Shown in pieces: positions 11,272 through 22,805 of a stretch of DNA of 64,000 nucleotides. The stretch is from Sycon ciliatum (Eukaryota > Porifera > Calcarea > Leucosolenida > Sycettidae). Below the pieces are notes generated by a model. That model was not told the DNA's origin. It worked only from the letters and a program-made list of their open reading frames with translations, and made no database searches. Each line of letters starts with the position of its first letter. The stretch's first letter is position 1. The DNA lies in NCBI RefSeq assembly GCF_964019385.1, contig NC_088643.1, positions 12,045,003 through 12,109,002 on the forward strand, given 5' to 3'. Position numbers and translations under genes: made by a program.

Positions 11272-11434
11272 CAGTCGTGGCCAAAGAAATCCGACCCGCA
11301 AGTCAAAAGTAGGGCCGCGTTTACATTTCAATTACAGCATGCATGCTCACAAAAGCTGATGCGAGGGCCGCAGGGGCCGCATGAGCCTTGGCGCTGCTTT
11401 TGGCACGTGGGTTGGATTTCTTTGGCCACGACTG
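11272..11434. mobile_element. Mariner-type MITE, CAGTCGTGGCCAAAG ends
   Basis: Inverted ends CAGTCGTGGCCAAAGAAATC and GGATTTCTTTGGCCACGACTG. TA follows on the right; the left flank is AA. The terminal motif is shared with the larger element at 14949-15977. The third gene copy (about 61797) lacks it. Confidence 0.7.
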
Positions 11435-11514
11435 TAGTTTCATGCATGTTCAACGAGTTCTCCCCCTCCCCCCCCCCCCCCCCCCCTCCACACACGCACG
11501 CACGCACGCACACA

Positions 11515-11716
11515 CAGTGAGTGCGTTCGATTATGCACGCGAATCGATTCGCGAATCGATTCATGAATCGATTCGCGCTATTCACATCACCCCATATTAA
11601 TAGAGTGAATGGATTCCGAATCGATTCTAGGGCTCATGACATGAAAATCGAACGACTTGAATGCATGCGAATGGATTCATGAATTGATTCAAGTGTGTAA
11701 TCGAACGCACTCAGTG
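11515..11716. mobile_element. MITE with CAGTGAGTGCGTTCGATTA ends (copy b)
   Basis: About 200 bp with inverted ends CAGTGAGTGCGTTCGATTA and TAATCGAACGCACTCAGTG, filled with repeated GAATCGATTC palindromes. A near-identical element is at 62711-62911. It is inserted next to a (CA)n tract, so the target duplication cannot be read. Confidence 0.75.
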
Positions 11717-11761
11717 ACACACACACCTTCCTACGCCACTGTAGTCAATGTGAACACTTAC

Positions 11762-12113
11762 CGGAGGACGAGCCAAGTGTTGACTCACGATCTGCCGACA
11801 TTGGCTTCGCCGGATGCTCAGTTTTCCCACTGGCAGTTGCACCGCGTCGCTTAGCCATGGTGCTGGCGACATGTTCCGCTACATCACGCTGGCTGTGTTG
11901 AACGAGCCTCAGGAACGTATCCACCTGTTCCTCCGTTTTCTTCAGCATCAACCTCACCACATACTCTGCCAACTTCAACTTCTCCTCCTTGGCAGGTGCG
12001 CCAATATATTCCTCTTCGTCCAGAACATCACTCTCTAGTAGGTCTTCTAAGATTGTTGAAGCATCTAAATTTGCAAATAAGTACTTGATGTTGTATTTCA
12101 CACTGTCCGGCAT
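11762..12113 (-). CDS. NLR copy 1, exon 1: CARD
   Basis: First coding exon (117 codons plus one base). The ATG at 12113 lies in GCGCAATGC. Residues 1-85 form a CARD, a six-helix death-fold domain for homotypic CARD-CARD assembly: the signature LDASTILEDLLESDVLDEEEY is followed by KLAEYVVRLMLKK and VDTFLRLVQHSQ. A Lys/Ser/Thr-rich tail follows. The donor TCCG/GTAAGTG is strong and in phase 1, exactly matching the phase of the NB-ARC exon acceptor 8.5 kb downstream, so the two form one protein of 1099 residues. This CARD is nearly identical to that at 29658-30009. Confidence 0.92.
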
Positions 12114-12427
12114 TGCGCCGTTAGGAAAAGTTGAAAACCCTCACCACCAACCACTCCGTCACGGCCTCAGCCAACGCTGGCAGGAGTGAATCGTTCTGTG
12201 GACCACAGTGAACAATGGAGAACAGACACCGCACACAACTACACGACTGACACAATTCAACAGCAACCGACCGACAGAGAAAAATGCGCCGAGAAAAATA
12301 ACAATAATTATTGATCATGATCTACCGCAGTACCGGTATACCGGTAGATCTACCGGTCCTTTGAAGTAGATCTACATAGCATGACTAGCAGGAGTCGTGA
12401 AAACCCTTTCACTACTCCTGCTATGTA

Positions 12428-12506
12428 CAGTGCTGGCAACTGAAATCCGACCCCCTGGGCTGCGCGCCGCACCTCCCAGGAGGTCGGATTTCAGTTGCCA
12501 GCACGG
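12428..12506. mobile_element. 79-bp hairpin MITE at TA
   Basis: Ends CAGTGCTGGCAACTGAAATC and GATTTCAGTTGCCAGCACGG form a near-complete hairpin with a GC-rich loop, flanked by TA. The same hairpin occurs upstream of the second CARD gene at 30301-30379. Confidence 0.7.
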
Positions 12507-13120
12507 TAGTAGTCTACCATTGAAAGGCTGTAGTCTGTTCCTGCGGGAAATTGCGGAAAAAACTCTCGAAAACTTGCGCAAGAAATTGCGGCAGAAAACA
12601 ACAAAAATGCGACGAAAAGTGCGGAACGATGCAGAACTTGCCAGGAATTCGCGGAATTATTTACAGAAAATTGCAGATTTGGGCCAAATCACGCAATTTG
12701 TTGCATCGTATATCTACTCGGGAGTAGTACGAGTGCAAATAACCTACAGGATCATGGAAAGTACTGCGTGAAAAGTGCAGAAAAAGTGAGATATAGTGCA
12801 GAAAACAACAAAAAACGCGGGAAATCCCGGATTTTGCTGAAAATCGCGAAATTTGTTGCATCCGTGGAATCGCGATTTCCTGGAGGGACAGTGTAGTACT
12901 ACAATTATGTAGTACAGTTGAACATCGATTATACGCACATCGACTATCCGACCATTCGATAGTAGAATGATAATGTAGATCTACATGATTTATGTCTCTT
13001 CAGTCATAATGATGTCTGTATAATGATTATGTCAGTGTTACGCATGCGCTCTGTCCGTTGGACTTGGACTTGGAGTAGGTGTAGGTGTGGGAAAGACGGG
13101 ACGTTTGGTGGTGGGTTGGC

Positions 13121-13253
13121 ATGGCAATGGTAGTTGTGTTCGCTTTTCTCGCTTTTGCTTCAGTTTCGCCCAGTTTCGCCGAGCAACCGGTGAAGGAGGC
13201 TGATGCGGCCATTGGTGGTGGCGAGTTTCGGATGATCGTGGATGCTTGTACAG
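13121..13253 (+). other. Unrecognised short exon-like frame with signal-peptide-like start
   Basis: The frame from ATG 13121 opens with a hydrophobic run (VVVFAFLAFASVSPSFA) resembling a secretion signal, then EQPVKEADAAIGGGEF, and meets an ACAG/GTCA donor-like site. It is kept at 30583-30715 in the second copy but absent near the third. No downstream exon with a matching phase was found. Conservation within a young duplication is weak evidence of coding. Confidence 0.25.
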
Positions 13254-14232
13254 GTCAATGACTCATGATCCGACGAAGTCCGAAGTAGATCAGTGGCTGG
13301 CTAGTAGTAGGGGTGAGCCAAACCAAGCACCGATTGGCAACTTGGAAAACCCATTCAAAGTTCAAACAAATTCAGACGTGTGTGAATGTTCAACATCAAC
13401 ACCGAGGCTGTCTGCTATGGTCTTGATCAACTGGAGGTAGGTTTGCAACTGGCTGACCTACCGATGATGATAGCAACGGTGATGGCGGACATGGATGGCA
13501 GACTGATCAGATGGCTGGCAACAAAGTCATCACATCTGTGCCGTGCGCACTGGTACATACCGGGATAGTGTGAGTGTGTGGGACTGGCGAGAACAGTGTT
13601 CGTTACGAGTAGAGGCTAACAACATTGAACTGGTAACGACGGTGTTGGTGAAGGGAGCGGCCGATATCTCCAACCTAACCTGGCGGCCGTACAAAGGCAG
13701 CATCATGAAGGCCAGCTTGCCTGACGAGTTCATCACCGCTCAGTATCCTGAACCGTTCCAGCAATGAGTGATGATAATGATGATGGAAGCACGGACAGGT
13801 GGCCAATGCCAAGCTGGAAGACATGTGTCCACCACTGAACGGCCTGGTCCAGAACAGAAAGGGGCAGCGTGTACGGTTGATTCATGCAGTGAGTGGTGTG
13901 ACTGTCTAAATAAACACTGCACAGTTGCATCTACACATGTAGTTGAGTCAGGGTATCTTCACAAAGACGGAAGGAGAATGTGGGAAAGGGTTAAATTTCG
14001 GGAAGAAGTTTGGAGGGTGCCCGTGGCATGTGACTGATGGCGAATGTGGACTGCAAAATAACCTGTGTTGGTTGCAATATCCATTTCATGCCTAACACTC
14101 CACGCATAATGTCCACTACATTGTGAGAAAAATGCTATCCCTGCAAGGAACTGGTGGGGGTTGCATTTCACATTTGTTTTTTTCAGTATTTCGGGGTTGC
14201 CTCTCACGGAAATAAAATCTGAAGTAGGAAAG

Positions 14233-14237
<5 letters not shown>

Positions 14238-14303
<66 letters not shown>

Positions 14304-14349
14304 TACACATTCTCTCTCTCCCTCTCTCTCTCTCCCTCTCTCTCTCTCC

Positions 14350-14443
<94 letters not shown>

Positions 14444-14452
14444 TTTTGCTTT
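14238..14452. repeat. (CT)n/(CA)n compound microsatellite before the FAXDC2 acceptor
   Basis: Long CT tracts with a short CA block. This pyrimidine-rich stretch directly precedes the exon acceptor TTTCTCTAG and recurs at 31687-31924 and, shorter, at 46500-46610. In all three places it forms an extreme polypyrimidine tract. Confidence 0.9.
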
Positions 14453-14464
14453 GTGTTTCTCTAG

Positions 14465-14744
14465 GGCACTTCACATTCCCTTGTGGTATAAACACATCCA
14501 CAAGGTTCACCACGATTGGACCGCGCCGATCAGCATCCGTCTGTCCTGTACTGTCACCCGGTCGAGCATTTCCTCTCAAACATATTACCGGTAATGGCTG
14601 GTCCCGTCCTGCTCGGCTCTCACTGTCTGCTGCTGCTGCTGTGGGCCTGCATCTCGCTGGCCTCCATATCCGTCGCACACTGTGGGGCGGCTTCCACCTG
14701 CCGTTCATGCCGTCCAACGAGTACCACGACTACCATCATGCAAA
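14465..14744 (+). pseudogene. FAXDC2: FAXDC2-like histidine-box exon, copy 1 (broken)
   Basis: A copy of the exon encoding HKVHH, HPVEH and HDYHH of a fatty acid hydroxylase/sterol desaturase family protein. The acceptor CTCTAG and donor AAA/GTTAGT are kept. It has a 2-base insertion after ISI and the shared 5-base insertion after VAHCG, so its length is 280 rather than the in-frame 273. With the premature stop in the next exon and no upstream exons nearby, it is a duplicated, decayed gene end. Confidence 0.85.
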
Positions 14745-14948
14745 GTTAGTAGTGTAGTGTGTGCATTCTGCATTGATTGGTAGCTGTACTAATACCTTGC
14801 ACATACATGGGAGGCGGTGAACGCAAAAATCTGACTTGAACCCCCCCCCCCTGATGTACCCCTAAAAGGAACCCCCCCCCCCCCCAATGTTCTGACTGCA
14901 TGTATAAAGCCACTTGCTAACTTTTCGAAATTTGCACAGAAAAGAATA

Positions 14949-15977
14949 CAGTCGTGGCCAAAAAATCCGGCTAATGCTATACCAGCTACCGGTAGCTGTA
15001 CTGTGCATGGGCGGCATGCACTGCCACTGCTGCCAGTAGCTGTACTGTGCATGGACAGCATGCACTGCCATTGCTACGGTAGCTGTACTGTGCATGGGCG
15101 GCATGCACTGCCACTGCTACCGGTAGCTGTACTGTGCATGGGCAGCATACACTGCCACTGCTACCGGTAGCTGTACTGTGCATGGGTAGCATGCACTGCC
15201 ACTGCTACCGGTAGCTGTACTGTGCAAGGGCAGCATGCACTGCCACTGCTACCAGTAGCTGTACTGTGCATGGGCAGCATGCACTGCCACTGCTACCGGT
15301 AGCTGTACTGTGCATGGGTAGCATGCACTGCCACTGCTACCAGTAGCTGTACTGTGCATGGGCAGCATGCACTGCCACTGCTACTGGTAGCTGTACTGTG
15401 CATGGGTAGCATGCACTGCCACTGCTACCGGTAGCTGTACTGTGCATGGGTAGCATGCACTGCCACTGCTACCAGTAGCTGTACTGTGCATGGGTAGCAT
15501 GCACTGCCACTGCTACCAGTAGCTGTACTGTGCATGGGCAGCATGCACTGCCACTGCTACCGGTAGCTGTACTGTGCATGGGTAGCATGCACTGCCACTG
15601 CTACCGGTAGCTGTACTGTGCAAGGGCAGCATGCACTGCCACTGCTACCAGTAGCTGTACTGTGCATGGGCAGCATGCACTGCCACTGCTACCAGTAGCT
15701 GTTCTGTGCATGGGTAGCATGCACTGCCACTGCTAGTGCTTGTAATAGCCTAGTGAATGTCTCATGCTCTGCTGCCGGGACTGCACTCTGCAGTGCACAG
15801 TCTGTGCTGTGCTCCACTCGACTGCAGCAGGCAGAGTGCAGAGCCGCGGACTGTTTTAGTTGAGTGCTATGCTGGTAGACACTCTAATGACTGTAAATGC
15901 ATGAATGCGATTGTGACAGGTACCATGCCACTGTATAGGTATCCATGGCATTGGCTGGATTTTTTTGGTGACGACTG
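14949..15977. mobile_element. Mariner-type MITE carrying a minisatellite
   Basis: Starts CAGTCGTGGCCAAAAAATCC and ends GGATTTTTTTGGTGACGACTG, flanked by TA (14947-14948, 15978-15979). The paralogous site near 47106 reads AGAATATTACTCCC with one TA, which is the empty site. Most of the interior is the 44-bp tandem array, so the array was carried into place or grew within the element. Confidence 0.88.
14985..15735. repeat. 44-bp minisatellite, about 17 units
   Basis: Unit AGCTGTACTGTGCATGGGCA followed by a GCATGCACTGCCACTGC half and a CTACCGGT joint. Each unit is itself a nested inverted repeat (GGTAGC...GCTACC around GGCAG...CTGCC) and can fold as a hairpin. Variation between units is mostly at a few positions (CCGGT or CCAGT, GGGC or GGGT). 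A shorter array is at 32431-32803. Confidence 0.92.
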
Positions 15978-16324
15978 TATTACTCCCCCAGTCCCTGCCC
16001 CCAACAACAGAAAAAGAAAATTTATTACTCCCTGTTTCCAGCAGTTCACTTGCATACCAGTGTCATGGTTGTTGTCTCTTCTGACCATGAATGTTCCTAT
16101 AGGTATTGTCTGATTCTGATCCAATGCACTACAATGCCCTCAGTTTGATGTGTCTGCCATTCGATGATGCCGAGACCTCTGGTCAGTGTGCATGGCAGGC
16201 CTCACCAGCATCATCTCACTGCTGACTCCATGCTAGCCCCATGTGCCTGCCGGTGAGTTTGTGTACCTCGTATAATTATAAAAACTGTCATTATTTTTTG
16301 TTTATGTTGGCTGCTGCTATGCAG

Positions 16325-16481
16325 GTTCAACGAGAACTTTGGCATACTGGGAATCTTTGATTTGCTGCATGGCACGGACAGTCACTTCCGTAAATAAAAG
16401 TCGTACGAGCGCCATTCCATGCTACTTGCCACCACCCCAGCCAACGTTCTGATTCCAGACGAACCGAAGAAATGCCAGTAA
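16325..16481 (+). pseudogene. FAXDC2: FAXDC2-like last exon, copy 1 (premature stop)
   Basis: Reads FNENFGILGIFDLLHGTDS from acceptor GCAG, then hits TAA at 16395-16397 where the main copy has TCA (RKSKSYERH). The remaining frame continues through ANVLIPDEPKKCQ to the ancestral stop at 16479-16481. It belongs with the broken exon at 14465. Confidence 0.88.
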
Positions 16482-17789
16482 AAAGGTTAAGTCGGCAGTG
16501 CATGTGCATGTGTGCATCCTCACTGCTGTTGCTAGTCTCCTCCCAGTCCACCCTTGACCGTCCCATTCTCCAGTTTCAATGCTAGTCTCCTCACAGTCCA
16601 CCCTTGACCGTCCCATTCTCCAGTTTCAATGCTAGTATCATCACTAATCTACCTGTATATGTATTTTAGCATATCCACCATCAATACTGGTCACATGACA
16701 AATTACACTTAGCTACCGTGACTACTTCAAGGATGCCGCTGATAATATTTTTGTTCACACAGCCAATGATTTTTTGTGCCACATTCATTAGTGCCCTAGC
16801 TCGGCCCAATCTGTGTTCTATAATGGGTGGTTAACGACATCGCACTGTTCAATCCACCAGACTTATCAGTGTCGACTCTCATAGCTAATGTGCATTTTTC
16901 CGAGCCATCACCAAGAAGTTCTTTTTCTTTCTCAGCTAGGCCCGTTCACAGTTTGTTTCTATTTCAAGTTCCGTCCGTTCCACCATACTGGAAGCATGGA
17001 GAGGGACTTTATTGTGAATATTTTTAAGTTTATTACAAGCAAAATATTGGCTATGACATCACTACTACTTACCGGCTGTACTGCTATGGCATCACTAGTA
17101 GTTAACGACTGTACTGCTATGACATCACTACTACTTGCTCCCAGGTCACTCTAACTGTTTTCTGTACCCGATTACCGGTACTTAATTACGTCACTATTCA
17201 AGATGCTTTATACTTGAAGTACTGCATGAATGCTGACTTCATACAAAGTGTTAGGATATGAAACCAGAATCATATGCAGTCAACACGTGCCTGTACTGTC
17301 CCAGACCGGCACTGTAATTTGCTGTTGCCACCACCCCCCCCCCCCCCCCCCACCCCGAACACTGTGTGGCACTGCGCTCGTGGCAAATCCAAACTCAGGA
17401 TCTGCTCATCCGAATCCAGAGCCTCAGAGGGCTCAGGTACCCCCACCCCAGCGGGCGTTACCATGCTCTTGTGCCTGCCCATGAGCACGGCCAGTAGTGA
17501 TCTCTGGGTGCAGTATCGCCACAGGATCATGGTCTGTGACGTTTTCCACCTCCATTTATCTACACTTCAATGTACTGTCGTGGACTTTGTAATCCGTTGA
17601 GAAGTCAAGTGGCCACTGGGCGCTGAGCTTGCAGCCGTGAGCACTGCTGGTCCATTTTACAGTGTGTACGTGACCTATAGTGTGTGTACGTGCAAACAGA
17701 AGTAAGGGTGCCGGTCCCGTCATCCCATCTGATTTCAATGTTCACAACAGTACATTGTAGATCTTAACCATGGTAAATTTGATCATTAC

Positions 17790-18008
17790 AACACTGCAGA
17801 CTGCTGTGCATATTACTGCAGACTGCAGTGCATATTACTGCAGACTGCAGTGCATATTACTGCAGACTGCAGTGCATATTATTACTGATGCCGGTAACTG
17901 TTGTAACAAATAATTATTAATTACACTTAGTGACTGCATGCTTGTGTTGCTCGTGTTGCTCGTGTTGCTCGTGTTGCTTGTGTTGCTCGTGTTGCTCGTG
18001 TTGCTTGT
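17790..18008. repeat. 22-bp and 9-bp tandem arrays
   Basis: About four copies of a 22-bp unit with GCAGACTGCAGTGCATATT (17790-17885), then about seven of GTGTTGCTC/T (17944-18008). The other block (48880-48955) has a single copy of the first and none of the second, so both expanded after the duplication. Confidence 0.85.
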
Positions 18009-20100
18009 GGCACACGACAGTCACAAGCAACACGAGGAGTAATTATGGTTGGTAGTTATCATTACGAAGGTAAACAAGAGAATGGCCCGAGCATGCCCAG
18101 AGCAACCAGGTAAGGGCCAACAGCCATGATGAGAGAATACCGTAGACATGCGCGAATGGAGATTATGTCGTACGAAGAAGCAGCGAGAGAGAAGCATGCA
18201 GCGACGGCATGTAAATGCAGTCTATAACAGTAACATAATGCAAAATACTGGCAGAGGTAGGATCCCGGTCATGAGCTTGTAATGAATGGGCACACTCTAG
18301 TTTGGCATGCTGTACCCTTGAGTATGTATATACTCAAATAACAAACACACACACACACACACACACACACGTGCATGCACATCCATGCGCACACCCCCCA
18401 CACACACATACACAAACACACGCACACAAACACGTGTGCACGTGCCCACGCACGTACACACAAACACATTGAACCTGGGACACATTGCCATGTTCAGGCA
18501 GGATAGGTCCTGTGGTCTACTGAAAAGCCGGCCACAATTGGAAACGTGGAAGGGCTGAAGTCTGTGTGCTCGGGTCGAGCCATGGCTACATTCATGATGA
18601 TTTTATGACTTGGCATGATAGCACACAACGGGTATTTCTTGCTTGTCACATGAATGTTAGCAGTGCTGCTAGATTTCAATACTGGAGTAAAATATGATGT
18701 GTATCTCAAAGATAGTAGCATGAACCTGTATGTACAGGGTATGGCTGACACTGCTATGGCAATATACATTGCAGTATAAACATTTGTAGAGTAGAGTTTT
18801 GCAGGTTTAACTGACATAGCGGTAACTATTCTGTACAGTGACTAGTGTAAAAACAGTAGGTGAGAGTAGACATGAACACATTCAGTAAAATTGATACCAC
18901 AGTAGACTGGACTAGACAGTACATGTAGTTCAGTTGATCATTATATCTACATAGTAACACAACACTGTGTGTGTCATAGACAATCTGTATACATCATGTC
19001 TATACAAGTGATGTCACAGTGTTGTGATCAATGACAGGTAGTGTGCTGTTGGAGTATCTCTTACTGCAGTAGCTGCTGGAAATGATCCCTGTCCAGTGCT
19101 GGTCACTTTCACCAATCTCAACTGCTAAACACTATCCAATAGAGACCTTCATAAGCTCAGCTAGCCCTGGAGAGTGTACAACAGAGAGGGTGCACATACA
19201 CCACCACACACACGCACCCAAACACAAGCCACCACACCAGCACACATACCAAACAACACACACACACAGGCAGAATCACACATTTACTTGAAGCTCTGGA
19301 CATACAATTCGTCTTATGGATTGCATGCGTTGATGATATAATTAAGAATGAACTAAAGAAGTCTTTGTTATAATAATCATGACTCATAATGACATCATGA
19401 CTGGAATCTACAGGCAACTTATGTACCCAATCTGAATAACATCAAGCTGTCAAACAGGTGACCGTATAACAGGATACGTTGCACACATACCACAGAAGTG
19501 ACATTCCCTGCTAGGGCTTTTCCTGACATATTGAACCATTTGTTTTCCCCACGTACCCCTCTCCCCCCCCCCCCCACAAACACACATACCCACCCCTCGT
19601 CCACACTCACCAACATCCACACCCCTTGTCCCTCATAAACACTCCCCCCTTACACACATACATACCCCATTGTCCCTTACAAACACACACACACACACAC
19701 ACACACACCTTGTGACGCTTGTCCACGCACACACCCCTTGTCCCTCAAAATCACACCCACGACCCACAATCCCACAAGTATACACAGAAGCAAGCACGCA
19801 CACCCGCCCGCCCGACCGCACGCACACACACACACGTACTACGACATTAGTCTTCTTGCTCACTGCCAAAACTGGTTACGTGGGTCTCCTGGGAGAGGGG
19901 AGAGAGACTCAAAAGGAATCTTGGAAAGATGACTCAATTGGCTATTTGAACCGCTCAACGGCAGACACCCCCTGAAACCCCCAAAACTCTGGGTGGACTT
20001 GGAAATGATCCCACTTATGGGCTCACCACACCTCAGTAAGTGGGTGAGGACAAGGTGCAGAAAAAGGATTGACGGCATCAGGGTATCCGTCCCGGGATCC

Positions 20101-20103
<3 letters not shown>

Positions 20104-20169
<66 letters not shown>

Positions 20170-20233
20170 GGGTCGCTAATCCTCAAATACACAATCATGC
20201 GGTTCATGTGTTTCTCATGCCTTGGTGCGATAG

Positions 20234-20290
<57 letters not shown>
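20104..20290. repeat. (CA)n microsatellites
   Basis: Two long (AC)n tracts (20102-20167 and 20236-20290). Shorter relatives lie at 18344-18370, 19682-19708 and 20560-20630, and (CA/TACA)n at 20814-20950. C homopolymers are interspersed (for example 20966-20977 and 21016-21031). Confidence 0.9.
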
Positions 20291-20292
<2 letters not shown>

Positions 20293-21077
20293 GCGCACGC
20301 ACGGGTGCACATGCTCTCAAGCACATACACACACTGAAAGACTCCCGCCTGTTCTATCAACCCATCGTTACAATGTCACATTGGACCCAGAAGGGGTCAT
20401 ACAGAGGGACAGTAGGAATATATCGTATGGGATCCTACAGAAAATCAAAGGTCTTGTGTGAGTACCCCTCCCCCCCCCTCCCCCTCCTACCATGGACTCA
20501 TCGGTAGTTCACTCGTAATACTGAATCACTACCATACAAGTGCAGACACATACACATACACACACATGCACACACACACACATACACATACGCATACACA
20601 CATACACATACACACATACACACTACTACTATGTACAACTGCCACAACATGGCCACGTCGCTCCCAGAAGCGGGAGACAACAGCGAGAAAGGAAAAGAAA
20701 CAAGGAGAGTAATTGAGGTGAAAGGGGATCGTTCTACACACCGCTAGTGTTTCTGTCTTCGGGGGCGGGTGAGGTCCTGCGGGCGGGAGAATCGTTCGCT
20801 ACATAGGCTGCCACACATACACACATACACATACACACATACATACACACATACACACACATACACACATACACACACATACACATGCACACATGCACAC
20901 CAACACACACATACTCACATACACACATACACACACATACACACATACAACCACCACACCCACTCCCCCCCCCCCCCACCCCCACATCCGCACGCCCCCC
21001 CCCACACACATATTTGCCCCCCCCCCCCCCCCTGCTGGTCCTGCGATGGACTCTCGCCGTAGGACAGTCAGGTTCAC

Positions 21078-21248
21078 TTGCTGTTGGTGCTGCATGGCGG
21101 TCGTCACTACCCCGCTTCCAGTAGGGTCTGGCCTGCTGGCGGCGAGGGGCGATACAGATCGAAGTAGAGCGAGGAGAAGCTGGGTGGCGTTGTCGACGGC
21201 AGTGGATGCAGCACGTTGAACTTCCAACAGAAAATCAAAGTCCACGAA
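21078..21248 (-). other. Exon-like helical frame of unknown function
   Basis: A 57-codon minus-strand stretch bounded by GTGAG and CAA/GTGAAC, reading FVDFDFLLEVQRAAST then a Leu-rich helix. The matching stretch at 52954-53126 is 2 bases longer and loses the frame after about 45 codons. A related, weaker duplicate lies just beside it (21300-21410). It lies downstream of the second NLR gene on the same strand and could be an alternative 3' exon, but phase and frame are not conserved. Confidence 0.25.
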
Positions 21249-22058
21249 CTCACCTCTCTAGATCTCTGGAAACGAATTACGATCGTCAGGCTCGCGCCTG
21301 CTGTTGCAGTGTTGGTGCTGTGTGGCGCCGCTCGCTGCGTTCGCAGTAGGCGGGCGGCGGAGCCAGGTAAAGCGAGGAGCTCCGGAGAGGCTGAAAGCCG
21401 GTAGGTGACGACGACATTGTTTCAAGGCACAAACAAGGGGCGCTGAGATCAGAATTTGAAGCGTGGAGGTACTTCAGGAAACCTGATGCTGGCGCAAGCT
21501 AAAAGTCCACAGTCGGTCCACTGTGGACGACGACATTGTTTCAGGCACCAACAAGCGTTATTGAAGTCTGAATTTGAAGCGTAGAGATACGAGAATGCAA
21601 GCTCGATAGTCTAAACGGAAGGAAACTGTTTTGGAACACATGTTCCGCAAGTTGTAGATCTACGCTCTGAAGTCAAAACAGCAATGACATGCAAGAGACA
21701 TTGTACAGGATCTTGAAGGGCTGGGCTGGCTGCTAACTCGCGATAGCATGCTAACGCTCATATGTTGCAGTGTAACACAAGATCAAGAATGGGAAGTAAA
21801 AAGAGGCAGTTCGAAAATAAGGCATGATGATGTTACGGATGATTAAAAGTTTGGTTCGCACACCTCCCCTTCAACTCCCATCCCCCCCCCCCCCCCCCAC
21901 TCCACCACCCCCCCCCCCCCACACACACACACCTACACCCCCCCCCCCACACACACACACCCACCTACACCCCCCCCCCCCCACACACCCACCTACACCC
22001 CCCCCCCACACACACACACCTACACCCACCTAGAGTGTTTTGATGATAACACTCTAAC

Positions 22059-22475
22059 TTACTGTAGTATGCGATGTCTGAGTGCTGCCAGCATAGCACA
22101 GTGTTGGTTGTGTTCACTTAGGTGTTCACCAGTTTGACGATGTTTGCCACACAGGTAAGCCATGTCACAACGAGGACATGCTGTGATGTTGTCCAGGTCA
22201 TAGCAGACAAAACATGCCGCTACAGGTGGACACCATTCCTGTAGTGCAATGTGGTGATCAATGCTCACACGGCCTCTCTTGGATTGACGATGTAGGGCAG
22301 CAAGGAGAGAGTTGTATAGTAGAGAAAGGCCTTCAGCTTGTGGTGGTAAGTACACAATTCCAGACACTGAGAGACCAGTTGCACACTTGCTTGGCAGGCA
22401 AGCACTGAGATCCTTAACAAGTGACTTCAACGCTGGGAAGAGTGTGGAACTAACATCAGTCGCCAAGAGAGTATT
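22059..22475 (-). CDS. NLR copy 2, exon 3: MYND-like zinc finger
   Basis: Same length (417 bases) and phase 0 acceptor (CTCTAG) as in copy 1. It encodes 138 residues ending ILQ. The finger keeps CFVC, CPRC, YLC and the His/His/Cys tail, with GEH for DEH. The exon N-terminus reads NTLLATDVSS, closer to copy 3 than to copy 1. TAA again overlaps GTAAGT. Confidence 0.85.
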   Translation of the reverse strand, partial: NTLLATDVSSTLFPALKSLVKDLSACLPSKCATGLSVSGIVYLPPQAEGLSLLYNSLLAALHRQSKRGRVSIDHHIALQEWCPPVAACFVCYDLDNITACPRCDMAYLCGKHRQTGEHLSEHNQHCAMLAALRHRILQ

Positions 22476-22805
22476 CTAGAGCAAACCACACAACAAAGAA
22501 AAGTGTAGAAAAGAAAGTAACTGAACTAAGGCCTGTACACTCGAAACAGAGAACATCATGCACAATAATAACAAATCAGACTGATATAGCGTAAAGCAAC
22601 ACATTCCATTTCCATAGTTTACAATGTTCAAAATTATCACATTCCCCTCTGTGTTCTTCAAGATATCAACCTTAGAGAGACAGACACTATACAGTAGATA
22701 ATTACTGAGTACACTGGTTTGCAATACAATGTTCCATTCAGAGTGAAGTGTGGATGAAAAACAGTTATGGTAACCTGAATTGTGAACACTGCACTACCAG
22801 CTTAC

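Larger units (their letters stand above)
9344..11761 (-). other. NLR-1 intron 1, CARD-proximal part: spacer and MITEs
   Basis: Sequence shared with the second copy (from 26700) and in part the third (from 58600). I see MITEs (annotated separately) and no credible exon. Short open frames here differ between copies. Confidence 0.6.
12114..14464. other. Region between CARD gene and FAXDC2 copy 1
   Basis: Holds the 5' flank of NLR-1, runs of CTACCGGTAGATC-type short palindromes (12325-12375), a hairpin MITE, one signal-peptide-like short frame (13121-13253) and the CT/CA microsatellite. An AATAAA-type signal (about 13909) lies here and is missing from the second copy. No recognisable gene spans it. 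No clear TATA box was seen. Confidence 0.5.
16482..22058. other. Gene-poor duplicated block, copy A
   Basis: Matches 47606-53965 over most of its length. It holds microsatellites, C homopolymers, short tandem arrays and unrecognised short frames. One minus-strand stretch (about 18494-18700) is open in both blocks but matches no family I know. No AATAAA/ATTAAA for the minus-strand NLR gene was seen by eye within about 1 kb below its stop codon. Confidence 0.5.

Noticed and set aside
13121..13253. Start of a secreted nucleotidase (MIVDA-STG resembles the apyrase DAGSTG)
   Set aside because: The key Gly is absent, no continuing exon was found, and the match is only a few residues.
14161..14757. 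Plus-strand SLSLSL frames and minus-strand RERERE frames
   Set aside because: Translations of the (CT)n tract; only the part after the acceptor at 14464 is gene-derived.
14985..15735. Regular 44-bp repeats as a possible CRISPR array
   Set aside because: Units are contiguous with no unique spacers, sit inside a MITE, and the genome is eukaryotic.
18494..18817. Minus-strand frame conserved at 49419-49646
   Set aside because: Both blocks are recent duplicates with similar noncoding identity; no recognisable domain and no consistent start.
19082..19140. Minus-strand IGESDQHWTG as a synaptotagmin-like C2 end
   Set aside because: Only a few residues fit, the rest does not, and no C2 domain exons were seen.
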